This document shows positions 1 through 8,466 of a DNA stretch of 64,000 bases, piece by piece. Both the position numbers and the translations under genes were made by a program. The notes under the pieces were generated by a model. It saw only the letters and a list, made by a program, of their open reading frames with translations, did not search any database and was not told the origin of the DNA. Location: contig NZ_JARHUJ010000010.1 of assembly GCF_029223285.1 (NCBI RefSeq), positions 310,001 through 374,000 of the forward strand. The letters run 5' to 3'. The DNA comes from Paraflavitalea sp. CAU 1676 (GTDB taxonomy: Bacteria > Bacteroidota > Bacteroidia > Chitinophagales > Chitinophagaceae). Position 1 is the stretch's first letter. Each line of letters begins with the position of its first letter.

Positions 1-688
1 CATTCGCATCTGTAGTCAATGTCTCGCTCATATAATCGAGGAATGGCCGCATGTTCTTGAATGTTTGATTGGCCAGCTTTACAAAATCACCGCTTAATAC
101 TTCTTCATCAGTAAAGTTCCTGATCAGCAGGAACTGTTTGTAGCGTAGCAGATCGATGGACTCATGATCGGCTGTAAATCCCTTGGGCGCCGTTTTTACC
201 TGCTCGCCCTTTAATACGCCAAAGGTGGCTGTGAAGGGTTTGCTTTTCAATATTTTCCTCAAGGTGACGGCATCGAAGGCGATCTCGTCTCTTATGCGCC
301 GCAGGTCCTGCGGGTTGGGCCCCCAGAACCCACCTGCCAGGAAACTTTTGCCGGGTTCCAGTTGGTAGTAATAACCGCCGCGTTTGAATTTGGTGGCCCG
401 CTTAAAGCGGCCCGCCCAGTTGGTGCGGTAAGGTGTTTTATCCGTCGAAAAGCGGGTGTCACGGTATATGCGAAACAGGCTGTCCTTACCTGATGGCGTT
501 TCTATTTCATCATGGGTGTTGAGTTGTTGTAGCAGGGCTTCGGCAAACCGGGCAATGGAAGCCTGTTCGTCGAGGAACTGGTCTTTGTGGTTATTGAACC
601 ATTCCCGGTCGTTGTGCCTGCCGAGGCTTTTTAGGAACTGCAGGGCCGATGCTGGTATAGTAACAGATGACTTGGATGACTGGGCCAT
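1..688 (-). CDS. DUF2461 (TIGR02453-type) family protein, C-terminus cut by window edge
   Basis: I read this frame by hand from an ATG at 688-686; it stays open to base 1, so the 3' end lies outside the window. The protein begins MAQSSKSSVTIPASALQFLK and soon carries the hallmarks of the DUF2461/TIGR02453 family: HNDREWF(N)NHK near residue 25, then FRIYRDTRFSTDKTPYRTNW and a GGYYYQLEPG...GGFWGPNP stretch. About 229 residues are visible and the family is usually about 220-230 aa, so only a few residues should be missing. The family is soluble and conserved in bacteria and fungi with no established biochemical role. It is divergent from the acetyltransferase gene at 793, with 104 bases between the starts. 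The family call is firm; the function is unknown. Confidence 0.85.
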   Translation of the reverse strand, partial: MAQSSKSSVTIPASALQFLKSLGRHNDREWFNNHKDQFLDEQASIARFAEALLQQLNTHDEIETPSGKDSLFRIYRDTRFSTDKTPYRTNWAGRFKRATKFKRGGYYYQLEPGKSFLAGGFWGPNPQDLRRIRDEIAFDAVTLRKILKSKPFTATFGVLKGEQVKTAPKGFTADHESIDLLRYKQFLLIRNFTDEEVLSGDFVKLANQTFKNMRPFLDYMSETLTTDAN

Positions 689-792
689 GGCTCAAATATA
701 AATTCTTTATCAATCGGGCGATTGTATTAATTTCCGGGTGGGATGCCGTGGGTACTTCGCTCACGGGCATCACCGGTTGAAAACAAAAAGCC

Positions 793-1323
793 ATGAAACG
801 AGAGATCATCATCCGGCAGGAGGAACCTGCCGATATACCGGCTGTATACGCAATGAACAGCGAAGCTTTTGGACAGGATAAAGAAGCAAAGCTGGTAGAC
901 GCCTTAAGAAAGAATGATGCCGTTTTTGTGCCCGGACTTTCGCTGGTCGCTACGGCCGACGGAGCAATAGTGGGGCATATCCTCTTTACGAAGATCAAGA
1001 TCGTTGACCAGGGAGGTCATGAGTTTGAGAGCCTGGCATTGGCGCCAATGGCGGTGAGCAAGGCCTTTCAGAAACACGGCATCGGCCGGCAATTAATTGG
1101 CCAGGGTTTGATTGTGGCGAAAGAGCTTGGGTTTACTTCGGTGATCGTACTGGGCCATGAATATTATTATCCGCGCTTTGGATTCCTGCCTTCCAGTAAA
1201 TGGCATATCTATCCGCCTTTCCAGGTACCCGCCAATGTGTACATGGCGATCGAACTGGTGGAAGGCGGTCTGCAGCATGTTACGGGTACCGTGCAGTACC
1301 CGGCGGAGTTTGCGGAGGTGTAA
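793..1323 (+). CDS. GNAT family N-acetyltransferase (YhbS-like)
   Basis: A 176-residue soluble protein of the Gcn5-related acetyltransferase superfamily, which moves an acetyl group from acetyl-CoA to an amine. The N-terminus (IIIRQEEPADIPAVYAMN) is the usual first strand and helix. The acetyl-CoA binding motif A is LAPMAVSKAFQKHGIGRQLI near residues 79-98, with the G-x-G/A type loop at KHGIGRQLI, followed by VIVLGHEYYYPRFGF, which is typical of the YhbS subgroup. The start is the ATG at 793. It stands alone, divergent from the DUF2461 gene. The substrate cannot be inferred from sequence. Confidence 0.9.
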   Translation: MKREIIIRQEEPADIPAVYAMNSEAFGQDKEAKLVDALRKNDAVFVPGLSLVATADGAIVGHILFTKIKIVDQGGHEFESLALAPMAVSKAFQKHGIGRQLIGQGLIVAKELGFTSVIVLGHEYYYPRFGFLPSSKWHIYPPFQVPANVYMAIELVEGGLQHVTGTVQYPAEFAEV

Positions 1324-1512
1324 GATCTTAAACGATGGTTGGTTAACCGACGCCCGACGGCTGTCCTGGTGGATCAGCTAATCCCAGGTTTTATGACTGA
1401 TTGGGCAGACCTTTCTCCTTTATGGGTGACTGAAAAGTGTGGAGCATTGCATTGCCGTTTTTTGCGGGATGGTTGATTTTCTGCGTAAGGTGGAATTAAG
1501 TAAGTTTATGGC

Positions 1513-1905
1513 ATGAAAAGACTTCTGCTCATTGCCTTCGTTTTTACACTGGCCTGTTCTAAAAAGGAAGCAGGTGGATCCGCAACGGAGGCTCAGTTAA
1601 CCGGTTATAGCTGGCAAACCTATGCCTACAGCGTCAACGGTACGGCTGACGCCGACATGGTTACCAGGGTTCCATTTTTCAACTTTGGAAAGGATACACT
1701 TTTCTACCGTCGTATCAACCCCCTTGAGCGTGACACTTTTCTCTATGAGTTCAAGAATGAGCAAAACCTGCGTTTAACCAGGCCCTGGAAGCCGGGTAGC
1801 ATTATCTTTAACCTGAAGATTGAAAGGTTGGACAGCGACAGCCTGGATTTCACCCTCACGGACGGCACGGGCAAAAGTGAGCTCTTCAAAACCAGAAAGT
1901 CGTAG
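1513..1905 (+). CDS. Small secreted lipoprotein, unknown function
   Basis: A 130-residue protein with a type II signal peptide: a short hydrophobic run and the lipobox LAC|S with the lipidated cysteine at residue 15. The mature part is small and hydrophilic (aromatics in SWQTYAYSVNG, a run of alternating polar and hydrophobic residues, ending TDGTGKSELFKTRKS). It has the look of the small lipocalin-like or META-like lipoproteins common in Bacteroidota, but no family motif is strong enough to name. It sits alone between the acetyltransferase and the SpmAB-like gene, same strand, with gaps of about 190 and 118 bases. A Bacteroidota lipoprotein usually goes to the periplasmic or outer membrane leaflet. 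Confidence 0.7.
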   Translation: MKRLLLIAFVFTLACSKKEAGGSATEAQLTGYSWQTYAYSVNGTADADMVTRVPFFNFGKDTLFYRRINPLERDTFLYEFKNEQNLRLTRPWKPGSIIFNLKIERLDSDSLDFTLTDGTGKSELFKTRKS

Positions 1906-2023
1906 AAGTGCCTGGATCATACCACGCGGTTTCAAACCGGCAACCCATAAGGTTTTCCACAACTTTATTCTATCTTCAACGTTTCAACAGTATCGTTTTA
2001 ATTGTGCACTTTAACCATCCAAT

Positions 2024-3262
2024 ATGGTATTGAATTATCTCTGGATCTCATTTTTTCTCATTGCATTTGTGGTCGCGCTGGTCAAACTGATCTTTCTTGG
2101 AGATACACAGGTATTCAAGACAATGATGGACGGTGTATTTGATTCGGCAAAGGGCGGGGTCGATATTTCGCTTGGGCTAATTGGTGTTATGAGTTTGTTC
2201 CTTGGCTTTATGCAGATCGGCGAACGTGCGGGTGCCATCAATGTGTTATCGCGCATCGTGGGGCCTTTCTTCAATAAGTTATTCCCCGGCGTGCCCCCTA
2301 ACCACCCGGCCATGGGGCATATGATGATGAATTTTTCGGCCAACCTGCTCCAGTTGGACAATGCTGCCACTCCATTTGGCTTGAAGGCGATGGAAAGCCT
2401 GCAGGAGTTGAATCCCCAAAAAGATACGGCCTCCGATGCCCAGGTTATGTTCATGGTGCTGCATGCCTCCGGCCTTAGCATTATCCCGGTGAGTGTGATC
2501 GCGCAGCGGGTGATCGTAGGATCGAAGAATGCTACTGATATATTCATACCCTGCGTGATCTGTACGTTTGTGGCAACGATGGTGGCCATGATCATTACTG
2601 CTTTCAAGCAAAGATTTACCTCTCGCCAATGGGTGGCTATTGGTCTGTTCAGCATCATCGGTTCATCATGCCTGGCAGGATTGGCGGTTTTATTGCGATC
2701 GCTGACGCCTGAAAATGCCACTATATTTTCGAATGTATTGAGCACGGGTCTGATCATGCTGCTGTTTGTTACTTTCATTCTGGGTGGTATGTACAAGAAG
2801 ATTGCTGTGTACGATGCGTTCATCGACGGGGCCAAACAGGGTTTCGAAGTGGCTGTGAAGATCATTCCTTACCTCGTGGGAATGCTGGTAGCGATCAGTG
2901 TGCTGCGATCGAGTGGGGTGTTTGACTACATCATTCAAGGAGCTCAATGGTTGTTTGCACAATTAGGCTTCAATACTGATTTTGTTCCCTCGCTGCCAAC
3001 GGCGCTCATGCGCCCCTTCAGTGGCAGCGGCTCCAGGGCGTTGATGATCGACGCGATGAAAACCTACGGGCCGGATACATTCATCGGCCGCTTAAGCTGT
3101 ATGTTCCAGGGATCTGCCGATACTACTTTCTATGTGGTGGCGCTGTATTTTGGATCGGTAGGTATCAAGCGTACGCGTTATGCCATTCCTGCCTCCTTGC
3201 TGGCCGATCTGGCAGGTATTATTACGGCGATCATTGTGGCTTATAATTGGCCTTGGGGGTGA
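2024..3262 (+). CDS. Fused SpmA/SpmB-like nucleoside-recognition membrane protein
   Basis: A 412-residue polytopic membrane protein made of two tandem nucleoside-recognition (Gate) domains. The first half has GGVDISLGLIGVMSLFLGFM, GERAGAINVLSRIVGPFF and the MMMNFSANLLQLDNAATPFG signature of SpmA. The second half has FIDGAKQGFEVAVKIIPYLV and SFMRPFSGSGSRALMID-like residues (ALMRPFSGSGSRALM) of SpmB, with about eight to ten hydrophobic segments in total. In Firmicutes SpmA and SpmB are separate proteins linked to spore-core dehydration; Bacteroidota do not sporulate and usually encode this fused form, whose role is unclear (a transport role is an inference). The gene is single and ends at a large inverted-repeat terminator. 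Confidence 0.85.
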   Translation: MVLNYLWISFFLIAFVVALVKLIFLGDTQVFKTMMDGVFDSAKGGVDISLGLIGVMSLFLGFMQIGERAGAINVLSRIVGPFFNKLFPGVPPNHPAMGHMMMNFSANLLQLDNAATPFGLKAMESLQELNPQKDTASDAQVMFMVLHASGLSIIPVSVIAQRVIVGSKNATDIFIPCVICTFVATMVAMIITAFKQRFTSRQWVAIGLFSIIGSSCLAGLAVLLRSLTPENATIFSNVLSTGLIMLLFVTFILGGMYKKIAVYDAFIDGAKQGFEVAVKIIPYLVGMLVAISVLRSSGVFDYIIQGAQWLFAQLGFNTDFVPSLPTALMRPFSGSGSRALMIDAMKTYGPDTFIGRLSCMFQGSADTTFYVVALYFGSVGIKRTRYAIPASLLADLAGIITAIIVAYNWPWG

Positions 3263-3281
3263 TGGAAAACAATATCTTTGT

Positions 3282-3328
3282 TTATAAATACGAAAGCCGG
3301 CTGCTGCAGCCGGCTTTCGTATTTATAA
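3282..3328. terminator. Large inverted-repeat terminator between convergent genes
   Basis: A 23-base arm (TTATAAATACGAAAGCCGGC plus TGC) is followed after one base by its exact reverse complement. Transcribed from either strand it gives a long GC-centred hairpin with an A/T-rich base. It lies between the stop of the SpmAB-like gene (3262) and the stop of the minus-strand gene ending at 3338, so it probably terminates both. Confidence 0.85.
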
Positions 3329-3337
3329 GGAGCGGCC

Positions 3338-5851
3338 TTATTCAAGGATCTGCTCCCGGTAGATGAAACGGCCGTCTGCGTCGAGGCCCTGGATCAATAC
3401 TTTTATTTTGGTTGAGCTATCGTTGTTGAAGAATTTGATCGCTGCTTTGCCTTGTTTGTCCATTAATAACCTGGGGTTCCACAAGAGGGTGATCCGGTTG
3501 TCGGGCAGTGATTGCAGCGCCGGGCTTTGCGTATAATCGGGCGTAAAGAATTCCCGTACAGGTGCATAACCACTAATGGTGGTGCGGGCAAAGGTTTTGT
3601 CGTAAATGCTTCTGCCTACAGACGCGCCTTTGTGGGTGTATACGGAGATCACTCCATTATAGGGACCTACCGACATGGACTCGGCCCCTACATAGGTTTT
3701 TATGAATGCTACATCGGTCATCGACAGGTTGTCGAGCGTTTCGCGGCTTACCGGAACTTCATTCAGGAAGAAAGCGATGCCGTTCTGCACATAGTCGGGT
3801 GCTCCAACTGCCGGTGCATTACCTTCTCCATCGGCGAAAGTAACACCCTCATATCCGCCGCTATTGCTGCTGAACACATTTACTCCTGCGGTGCGTGAGA
3901 GACTTACCTGCGGACTTTTCATGTCGCCTTCCACCACAAAACCAGGCACGGTGCGGATCATTTGCCAGATGCTGAAGAAGGGTGTTTTGCCCGGGTCCAG
4001 CTTACGCCCACCAAACATGAACAGGCCGGTGGCGTATTCTTTGTTGAGCGAATCGGCCGGGGATAGTTTTTTGCCGGTAACTGTTACCGCTTTCAAATAT
4101 TCGGGTCCTTTCATGAAAGTATCTACGGCATGCAACTGGTTAAGCAGTATTTCGTTGAGTCGATCATTGCCTTTAACCGGATCGTAATCGAAGAGGCCGC
4201 GCTTGTGTAAACTGGCGAGCTTGAGGGTATCGAAATAATTTGGATATAGTTTTACGTCGATCACACTCAGTTCCTTTTTGTCGCTCGTGGCCATGTAAGA
4301 AACTGTGGCGTTTTTCTTGAACTGAAGATTGTCTACAATGAACTCTCCCTTATCGGTAAGTTTTGCTTCGGAAATCAGGGAGGTGGAGTCCTGGGCTTTC
4401 AGTACAAGGTTTACCTTTCCTTCCTTGATGATGTTATCGGTGCCGGGCCGCGTTGCTTTTCCTTTAACCGCAATCGAAGATTCTACAGGATACTTCAATT
4501 CCGGATTCTTATTGGCGAGCATGTCTTTCCAAACGAAGCGGCGCCAGCCCTGTGTCATCATCAACGCATCGAGGTGACGATTAGTGGTGGTATCGGCAGC
4601 CGAAAGATAATAATTGGGATTGTGCACAAAACCCCGGAGGTCGGATGTGAGCAGGGAAGCGCTCAGGATGTTGACAGGAGCCGACAGGTTATCGGCTGAT
4701 ACATCGGTAACGCAAACGGAAAGATTGGGGCGTTTAATGTCTTTAAGGTCTATGCTGAGTGCGTTTGGAGCTTTGCGTGTGAGCGAAATCTTCTCTTTAA
4801 GCAGTTCGGGTGCGAGTATATTGGTGCTTCGCACAAAAGCCAGCCGTTCGGCGAGGGGGGTACCCAGGCTGTCAAAAATAGTGATCTGGATAATGCCAGG
4901 AGGCAGGGTTTTCTTCGGGATGGAAGCCGCCGAAGCACCTTCGGCAAAGTTTACTTCTCCCTGAAATACCACCGTATTGTGCATTTGGGCAACTATGAGC
5001 AGACGGTTGTAAACCGATTCCTGCGCTGCCTTGCGCTGAAGTATCACAGAAAGCCGGCTCAAGGAATTGTTGTTGATGCGCATGACTACACCTTCGGCTT
5101 TTGCTTCCGGTAATTTCACTTTTGTCGTACGACCGTTGGCTGCGGTGATATTTGCGGTATAGCTTTTACCGACAGCGGGTGTAAGTCGAAAGGTGCCCAT
5201 GCCATCGTGGTCGCTGGTGATGCTGGCTACTGTAGCGCCTGCCACATCGGTGATACTGCCACTTATCGTAAGCGGTTCGCCATACTGGTCATACGCTTTG
5301 AACGCCACCACCGACTCGAGGTCGTTTACCAGGTCGCCACCTTCGGGAAAGAATTGTACGAGGACCTGTGGTGTTATTTTGGTACCACTCGCCACCTTGC
5401 GGTCGATACCCAGGATGTATAAGGAGGATGTAAAAATATAGTCCCTGAAGTTGAGCATCCAGAGCGTATAGGCGCGCACGCTATAGTTGCCGGTTACAAG
5501 ATCGGGTTTCAGCTGCATTTCGCAGGAAACGGACCCTGCACTATCGAGGTGGTACATTCTTTTATCTATCACCCGGCCTTCGTCGTTTACCAGGTCAACA
5601 TACAGGATGCGGCTGAGGTAAGTGGGGCGGCCATCGAGGGTGATCCAGGCCTTCATCCAAATGGTTTCGCCTACTGCATAATAGTTCCTGTCGGTTTGCA
5701 GGTATACTTTTTCCTGCGGATAGTTTTCGTGAAACTGAGACAGGCTCTGCTCAGTTTTTTGCGACAAGCCGGTTAAGGCGGGGGCTTGAGCAGTTAGCTC
5801 TTGCAGGTTAAGCAGGAGCGCGACCAAGGGTATAAGGTATTTGTTTTTCAT
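3338..5851 (-). CDS. Large secreted protein: MG2-like N-terminus plus TonB-receptor plug without barrel
   Basis: An 837-residue exported protein (signal peptide about residues 1-21, ending LTAQA). Residues 45-150 contain the macroglobulin MG2-like pattern EKVYLQTDRNYYAVGETIWM...TGNYSVRAYTLWM. The middle carries beta-rich repeats, some like carboxypeptidase-regulatory folds (about 455-530). Residues 585-745 look like a TonB-dependent-receptor plug: VTVTGKKLSPADS, IRTVPGFVV, FLNEVPVSRETLDNLSMTDVAFIK and GVISVYTHKG. There is no 22-strand barrel after it; only about 90 residues remain. Such proteins are widespread in Bacteroidota and usually annotated loosely as TonB-dependent receptor or carboxypeptidase-regulatory-like. 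It follows the susCD-DUF4397 genes but a terminator separates them. The role is unknown; a surface or periplasmic scaffold is a guess. Confidence 0.75.
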   Translation of the reverse strand: MKNKYLIPLVALLLNLQELTAQAPALTGLSQKTEQSLSQFHENYPQEKVYLQTDRNYYAVGETIWMKAWITLDGRPTYLSRILYVDLVNDEGRVIDKRMYHLDSAGSVSCEMQLKPDLVTGNYSVRAYTLWMLNFRDYIFTSSLYILGIDRKVASGTKITPQVLVQFFPEGGDLVNDLESVVAFKAYDQYGEPLTISGSITDVAGATVASITSDHDGMGTFRLTPAVGKSYTANITAANGRTTKVKLPEAKAEGVVMRINNNSLSRLSVILQRKAAQESVYNRLLIVAQMHNTVVFQGEVNFAEGASAASIPKKTLPPGIIQITIFDSLGTPLAERLAFVRSTNILAPELLKEKISLTRKAPNALSIDLKDIKRPNLSVCVTDVSADNLSAPVNILSASLLTSDLRGFVHNPNYYLSAADTTTNRHLDALMMTQGWRRFVWKDMLANKNPELKYPVESSIAVKGKATRPGTDNIIKEGKVNLVLKAQDSTSLISEAKLTDKGEFIVDNLQFKKNATVSYMATSDKKELSVIDVKLYPNYFDTLKLASLHKRGLFDYDPVKGNDRLNEILLNQLHAVDTFMKGPEYLKAVTVTGKKLSPADSLNKEYATGLFMFGGRKLDPGKTPFFSIWQMIRTVPGFVVEGDMKSPQVSLSRTAGVNVFSSNSGGYEGVTFADGEGNAPAVGAPDYVQNGIAFFLNEVPVSRETLDNLSMTDVAFIKTYVGAESMSVGPYNGVISVYTHKGASVGRSIYDKTFARTTISGYAPVREFFTPDYTQSPALQSLPDNRITLLWNPRLLMDKQGKAAIKFFNNDSSTKIKVLIQGLDADGRFIYREQILE

Positions 5852-5865
5852 GCAGGTAATTTAAC

Positions 5866-5897
5866 AAAAAAACACCTTGGCAGGCAAGGTGTTTTTT
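5866..5897 (-). terminator. Rho-independent terminator after the DUF4397 gene
   Basis: Arms AAAACACCTTG and CAAGGTGTTTT around the loop GCAGG, flanked by A-runs on the left and T-runs on the right. Read on the minus strand it gives a stem followed by U-rich sequence, 20 bases past the DUF4397 stop and just before the start of the next gene (5851). It separates the susCD unit from the MG2/plug gene. Confidence 0.8.
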
Positions 5898-5916
5898 AAA
5901 TGGAAGAGAGTTTTCA

Positions 5917-6735
5917 CTATTTGTTAAATATTATGGAAATAGAAGGTGCGCGTACTGATGTAGCACCAATATAACCTCTTGCCACCATGGTAAAACAGCG
6001 TTTATTGGTGATCGAACTGGTTGTATACGTGCTCAGGATAGCTGTGGTGCCTGTTTTCCGGATACGCAGGGTGTCTGAGCCTCCAACCCAGGGGAAGGCC
6101 TGGAAGCCGGTTGACTGCTTGTATTTCACATCGGTTGCCAGTACTTTGATACCACCACCATTGCTGTTGCTGAGCAGGAAGTCTACCCCTGCGTCGCCCA
6201 GGTTGGGAATGGAATTTGTAAAGTTGTAGCGATAGTATCCGGAGTCGGCATAGGTTGTATTATCGTCGAGTACGTAAGCCTGCGCGTTAGGGAAAGAGTC
6301 GCACACGATCAGGGTGTAATATTTCCCCTTGCCGATATTAACGGAAGTCTTCACTACTTCGATAGAATCTTCGTTGGTCCCTTTTTTGGGAACGCTCAGG
6401 GACACCTGGATAGATCCTGAATCCACCGCCAGGTAATCATTCTTGTTATTACCGCCGGTATTGAGACCGCCGCCGGGATAAGGCATAGCATAACCGGCTG
6501 TGGTGGTGGTGGCTGTGAAACCATAACCCAACTGGTTGCTGAGGCGAACGCCGTTGATCTTTAACTGAACACCCTGGGAGGCGAGGCCGGGGCTGAACCA
6601 GCCCAGTTTGAAATATCCTCCCTCGGAAGGGTCAATGTTGTTACTTAGGTTGAGTTCATTCTTTTCGCAGGCCGATAACCCGATGAGGCTTCCGATCACG
6701 GCCGAACAAAGTATATGTCTGATGTTGATTTTCAT
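5917..6735 (-). CDS. DUF4397 domain-containing lipoprotein
   Basis: A 272-residue lipoprotein: hydrophobic signal, lipobox LSA|C with the cysteine at residue 23. The body matches the beta-sandwich DUF4397 pattern seen in Bacteroidota (LKINGVRLSNQLGYGF..., Y-P-GG, GKYYTLIVCDSFPNAQAYVLDDNT, then RYNFTNSIPNLGDAGVDFLL and TLRIRKTGTTAIL). It is the last gene of a susC-susD-DUF4397 unit, 27 bases after susD, and ends at a terminator. Surface-exposed accessory lipoproteins in this position often help bind the ligand of the SusCD pair; here that is inference from position. Confidence 0.8.
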   Translation of the reverse strand: MKINIRHILCSAVIGSLIGLSACEKNELNLSNNIDPSEGGYFKLGWFSPGLASQGVQLKINGVRLSNQLGYGFTATTTTAGYAMPYPGGGLNTGGNNKNDYLAVDSGSIQVSLSVPKKGTNEDSIEVVKTSVNIGKGKYYTLIVCDSFPNAQAYVLDDNTTYADSGYYRYNFTNSIPNLGDAGVDFLLSNSNGGGIKVLATDVKYKQSTGFQAFPWVGGSDTLRIRKTGTTAILSTYTTSSITNKRCFTMVARGYIGATSVRAPSISIIFNK

Positions 6736-6762
6736 AACAGATGTTTTTTTCAGTGATACAAG

Positions 6763-8445
6763 TTAGGGCTCGGAAAACCACATGGGTTTGGTATGGTAAT
6801 TATTAGACAGCGCGCCAATGCGTGCCAGCTCATCGATATTCCATACATATTCTGAATTGAAACGTGGCCTGAAGCGTTGAGCAGCGAGCCCGCCGTTTGT
6901 TGTTGAGAATGTTGAAGGGAAGGTGAAGGTTTTGTACACCGACTCCCCGGTTTGAGGATCTTTATCTGCTATGTAATGGTAGCGGCGCAGGTCGCACCAG
7001 GTTTCCACAAAACCCCAGCCCCACAGCGCAATGTACTTCTGCAACATAATATCCGTGAGGGTCAAGGTGGCTTCTGTCGTTTTTATGGCGCCTGAAGCAT
7101 CCATATAGTAGTTGATCTCTGCATCGGTGATCTTTGTTGTATTGTATAGCACTACATTCTGCAGCGGATAAACGTCTCGGTTGATGGCGCGCATGTGACC
7201 ACGAACGGCATTGCGGTATGCTTCCAGGGCAGTTGTTTTATCGCCCTTCTTCATGGCAGCTTCTGCTTTGATGAACTGGATCTCGGCATAGGTCATTACC
7301 GGATGTACCACTTTATCCTTAAACAGGTATTTGCCCACGTTGGTAGTAAATGCACCTGAACTTGGGTTGCCATAAGTGCTGTCGCCCCAGAGGCTGGCTA
7401 CGCGGCGGCGTGCGGCAGCTCCGGTGGTATTGCCCGAGTTGGGATCGCCACTGCCGGGGTTCACCCCTCGGTACCCGCCATTGCCATTGGTCGTGTCGGC
7501 AGAGGCGCTGAGCATGTGACGGAGGCGCGGGTCACGGGAGGCAGCCAGGCTATTGCCGATGAAGGTAGTACCATCGAGCAGGCGAACGATGAAGTTGCTC
7601 TGCCGCAAGGGGTGGGCTACACTCGATACTGTTTCGGTCATATTGTTGCGATAGGTACCGAAAAAGTTGGCATCATCATTCTTGGAAGCTGAAAACGGGA
7701 TCAGCAGATCATCTGTGCCGGCAGGATCAGACAGGGAGTTATTGCACCAATAGATAACGGAATCGGCATTATAAGTGCTTTTATTGCTCTGGTGGTTCCA
7801 ATTGCGGGCCAGGATGCCGTAAGCGAATTTTTTCCATTTTACTACGTCGCCGTTATATGAAAAATCGCCTCTTGACAAGGGAGCTTTACCTGTTGACTCG
7901 AGGGTTCGGCCGAGGTAATCGATGGCCTTGCGGCAAATGGAATCCACGCCTTTATAAACGGTGTCCTGACTGGTGTATTTATAAAATACCTTGTCATCCT
8001 GGAAAAGGTTGTAAAAGCCGATATCACCATGGTAGTCGGTAGTCATCTGGAACATCATGGCCTGTAGAGCGAGGCCGGCACCGGCTACATCCCAACGTTT
8101 ATCCTTTTCACTTTCTTCGATGATGTATACAAGGTTTTTGCCCAATCCATAGTAGCATTGACGCCAGATATCGCCGGCCGCATCTGAGCCGGAAGCATAA
8201 CCATGAAGATCCCAGGCATTGTTGTTGGCGTTGTTGCCGGTGAGCCAGTTCTGGATATAACGGGCCAGGTAACGGGCGTCGTATTGTGTACCCCTGGGGA
8301 TACCTGCCAGCTGCGTGGGGAATACACTCGTGGGGTCTGGATGCTGGGGGGTATCCTCGTCGGTGTTGATATCCAGGTATTTCTTACAACCAATGGACGA
8401 CGCCAGGGTTGCAAGGAGTATAGCGCATAAGAATTTCTTTTTCAT
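6763..8445 (-). CDS. SusD-like surface lipoprotein (SusD-like_2 type), locus 1
   Basis: A 560-residue lipoprotein with the cysteine at residue 20 (SSIG|C) followed by KKYLDINTDEDTP, the typical SusD start. DPTSVFPTQLAGIPRGTQYDARYLARYIQNW and ALQAMMFQMTTDYHGDIGF match the SusD-like_2 branch (alpha-helical TPR-like substrate-binding proteins that cap the SusC barrel). The C-terminal part has YAEIQFIKAEAAMKKGDKTTALEAY, LQKYIALWGWGFVETWCDLRRYHY and RPRFNSEYVWNIDEL, all classic for the group. It follows susC by 21 bases on the same strand and is surely cotranscribed with it. Ligand unknown: no glycosidase, protease or sulfatase is nearby. Confidence 0.92.
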   Translation of the reverse strand: MKKKFLCAILLATLASSIGCKKYLDINTDEDTPQHPDPTSVFPTQLAGIPRGTQYDARYLARYIQNWLTGNNANNNAWDLHGYASGSDAAGDIWRQCYYGLGKNLVYIIEESEKDKRWDVAGAGLALQAMMFQMTTDYHGDIGFYNLFQDDKVFYKYTSQDTVYKGVDSICRKAIDYLGRTLESTGKAPLSRGDFSYNGDVVKWKKFAYGILARNWNHQSNKSTYNADSVIYWCNNSLSDPAGTDDLLIPFSASKNDDANFFGTYRNNMTETVSSVAHPLRQSNFIVRLLDGTTFIGNSLAASRDPRLRHMLSASADTTNGNGGYRGVNPGSGDPNSGNTTGAAARRRVASLWGDSTYGNPSSGAFTTNVGKYLFKDKVVHPVMTYAEIQFIKAEAAMKKGDKTTALEAYRNAVRGHMRAINRDVYPLQNVVLYNTTKITDAEINYYMDASGAIKTTEATLTLTDIMLQKYIALWGWGFVETWCDLRRYHYIADKDPQTGESVYKTFTFPSTFSTTNGGLAAQRFRPRFNSEYVWNIDELARIGALSNNYHTKPMWFSEP

Positions 8446-8466
8446 AACGTCACTTAGTTTAAATGG

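Noticed and set aside
689-792. TATATTTG promoter box of the DUF2461 gene
   Set aside because: The box is only five bases from the ATG and has no -33 partner; a leaderless transcript is possible but not supported.
2035-2865. 276-codon open frame on the minus strand
   Set aside because: It lies wholly opposite the SpmAB-like gene, has no signal or domain, and its open state follows from the codon bias of the real gene.
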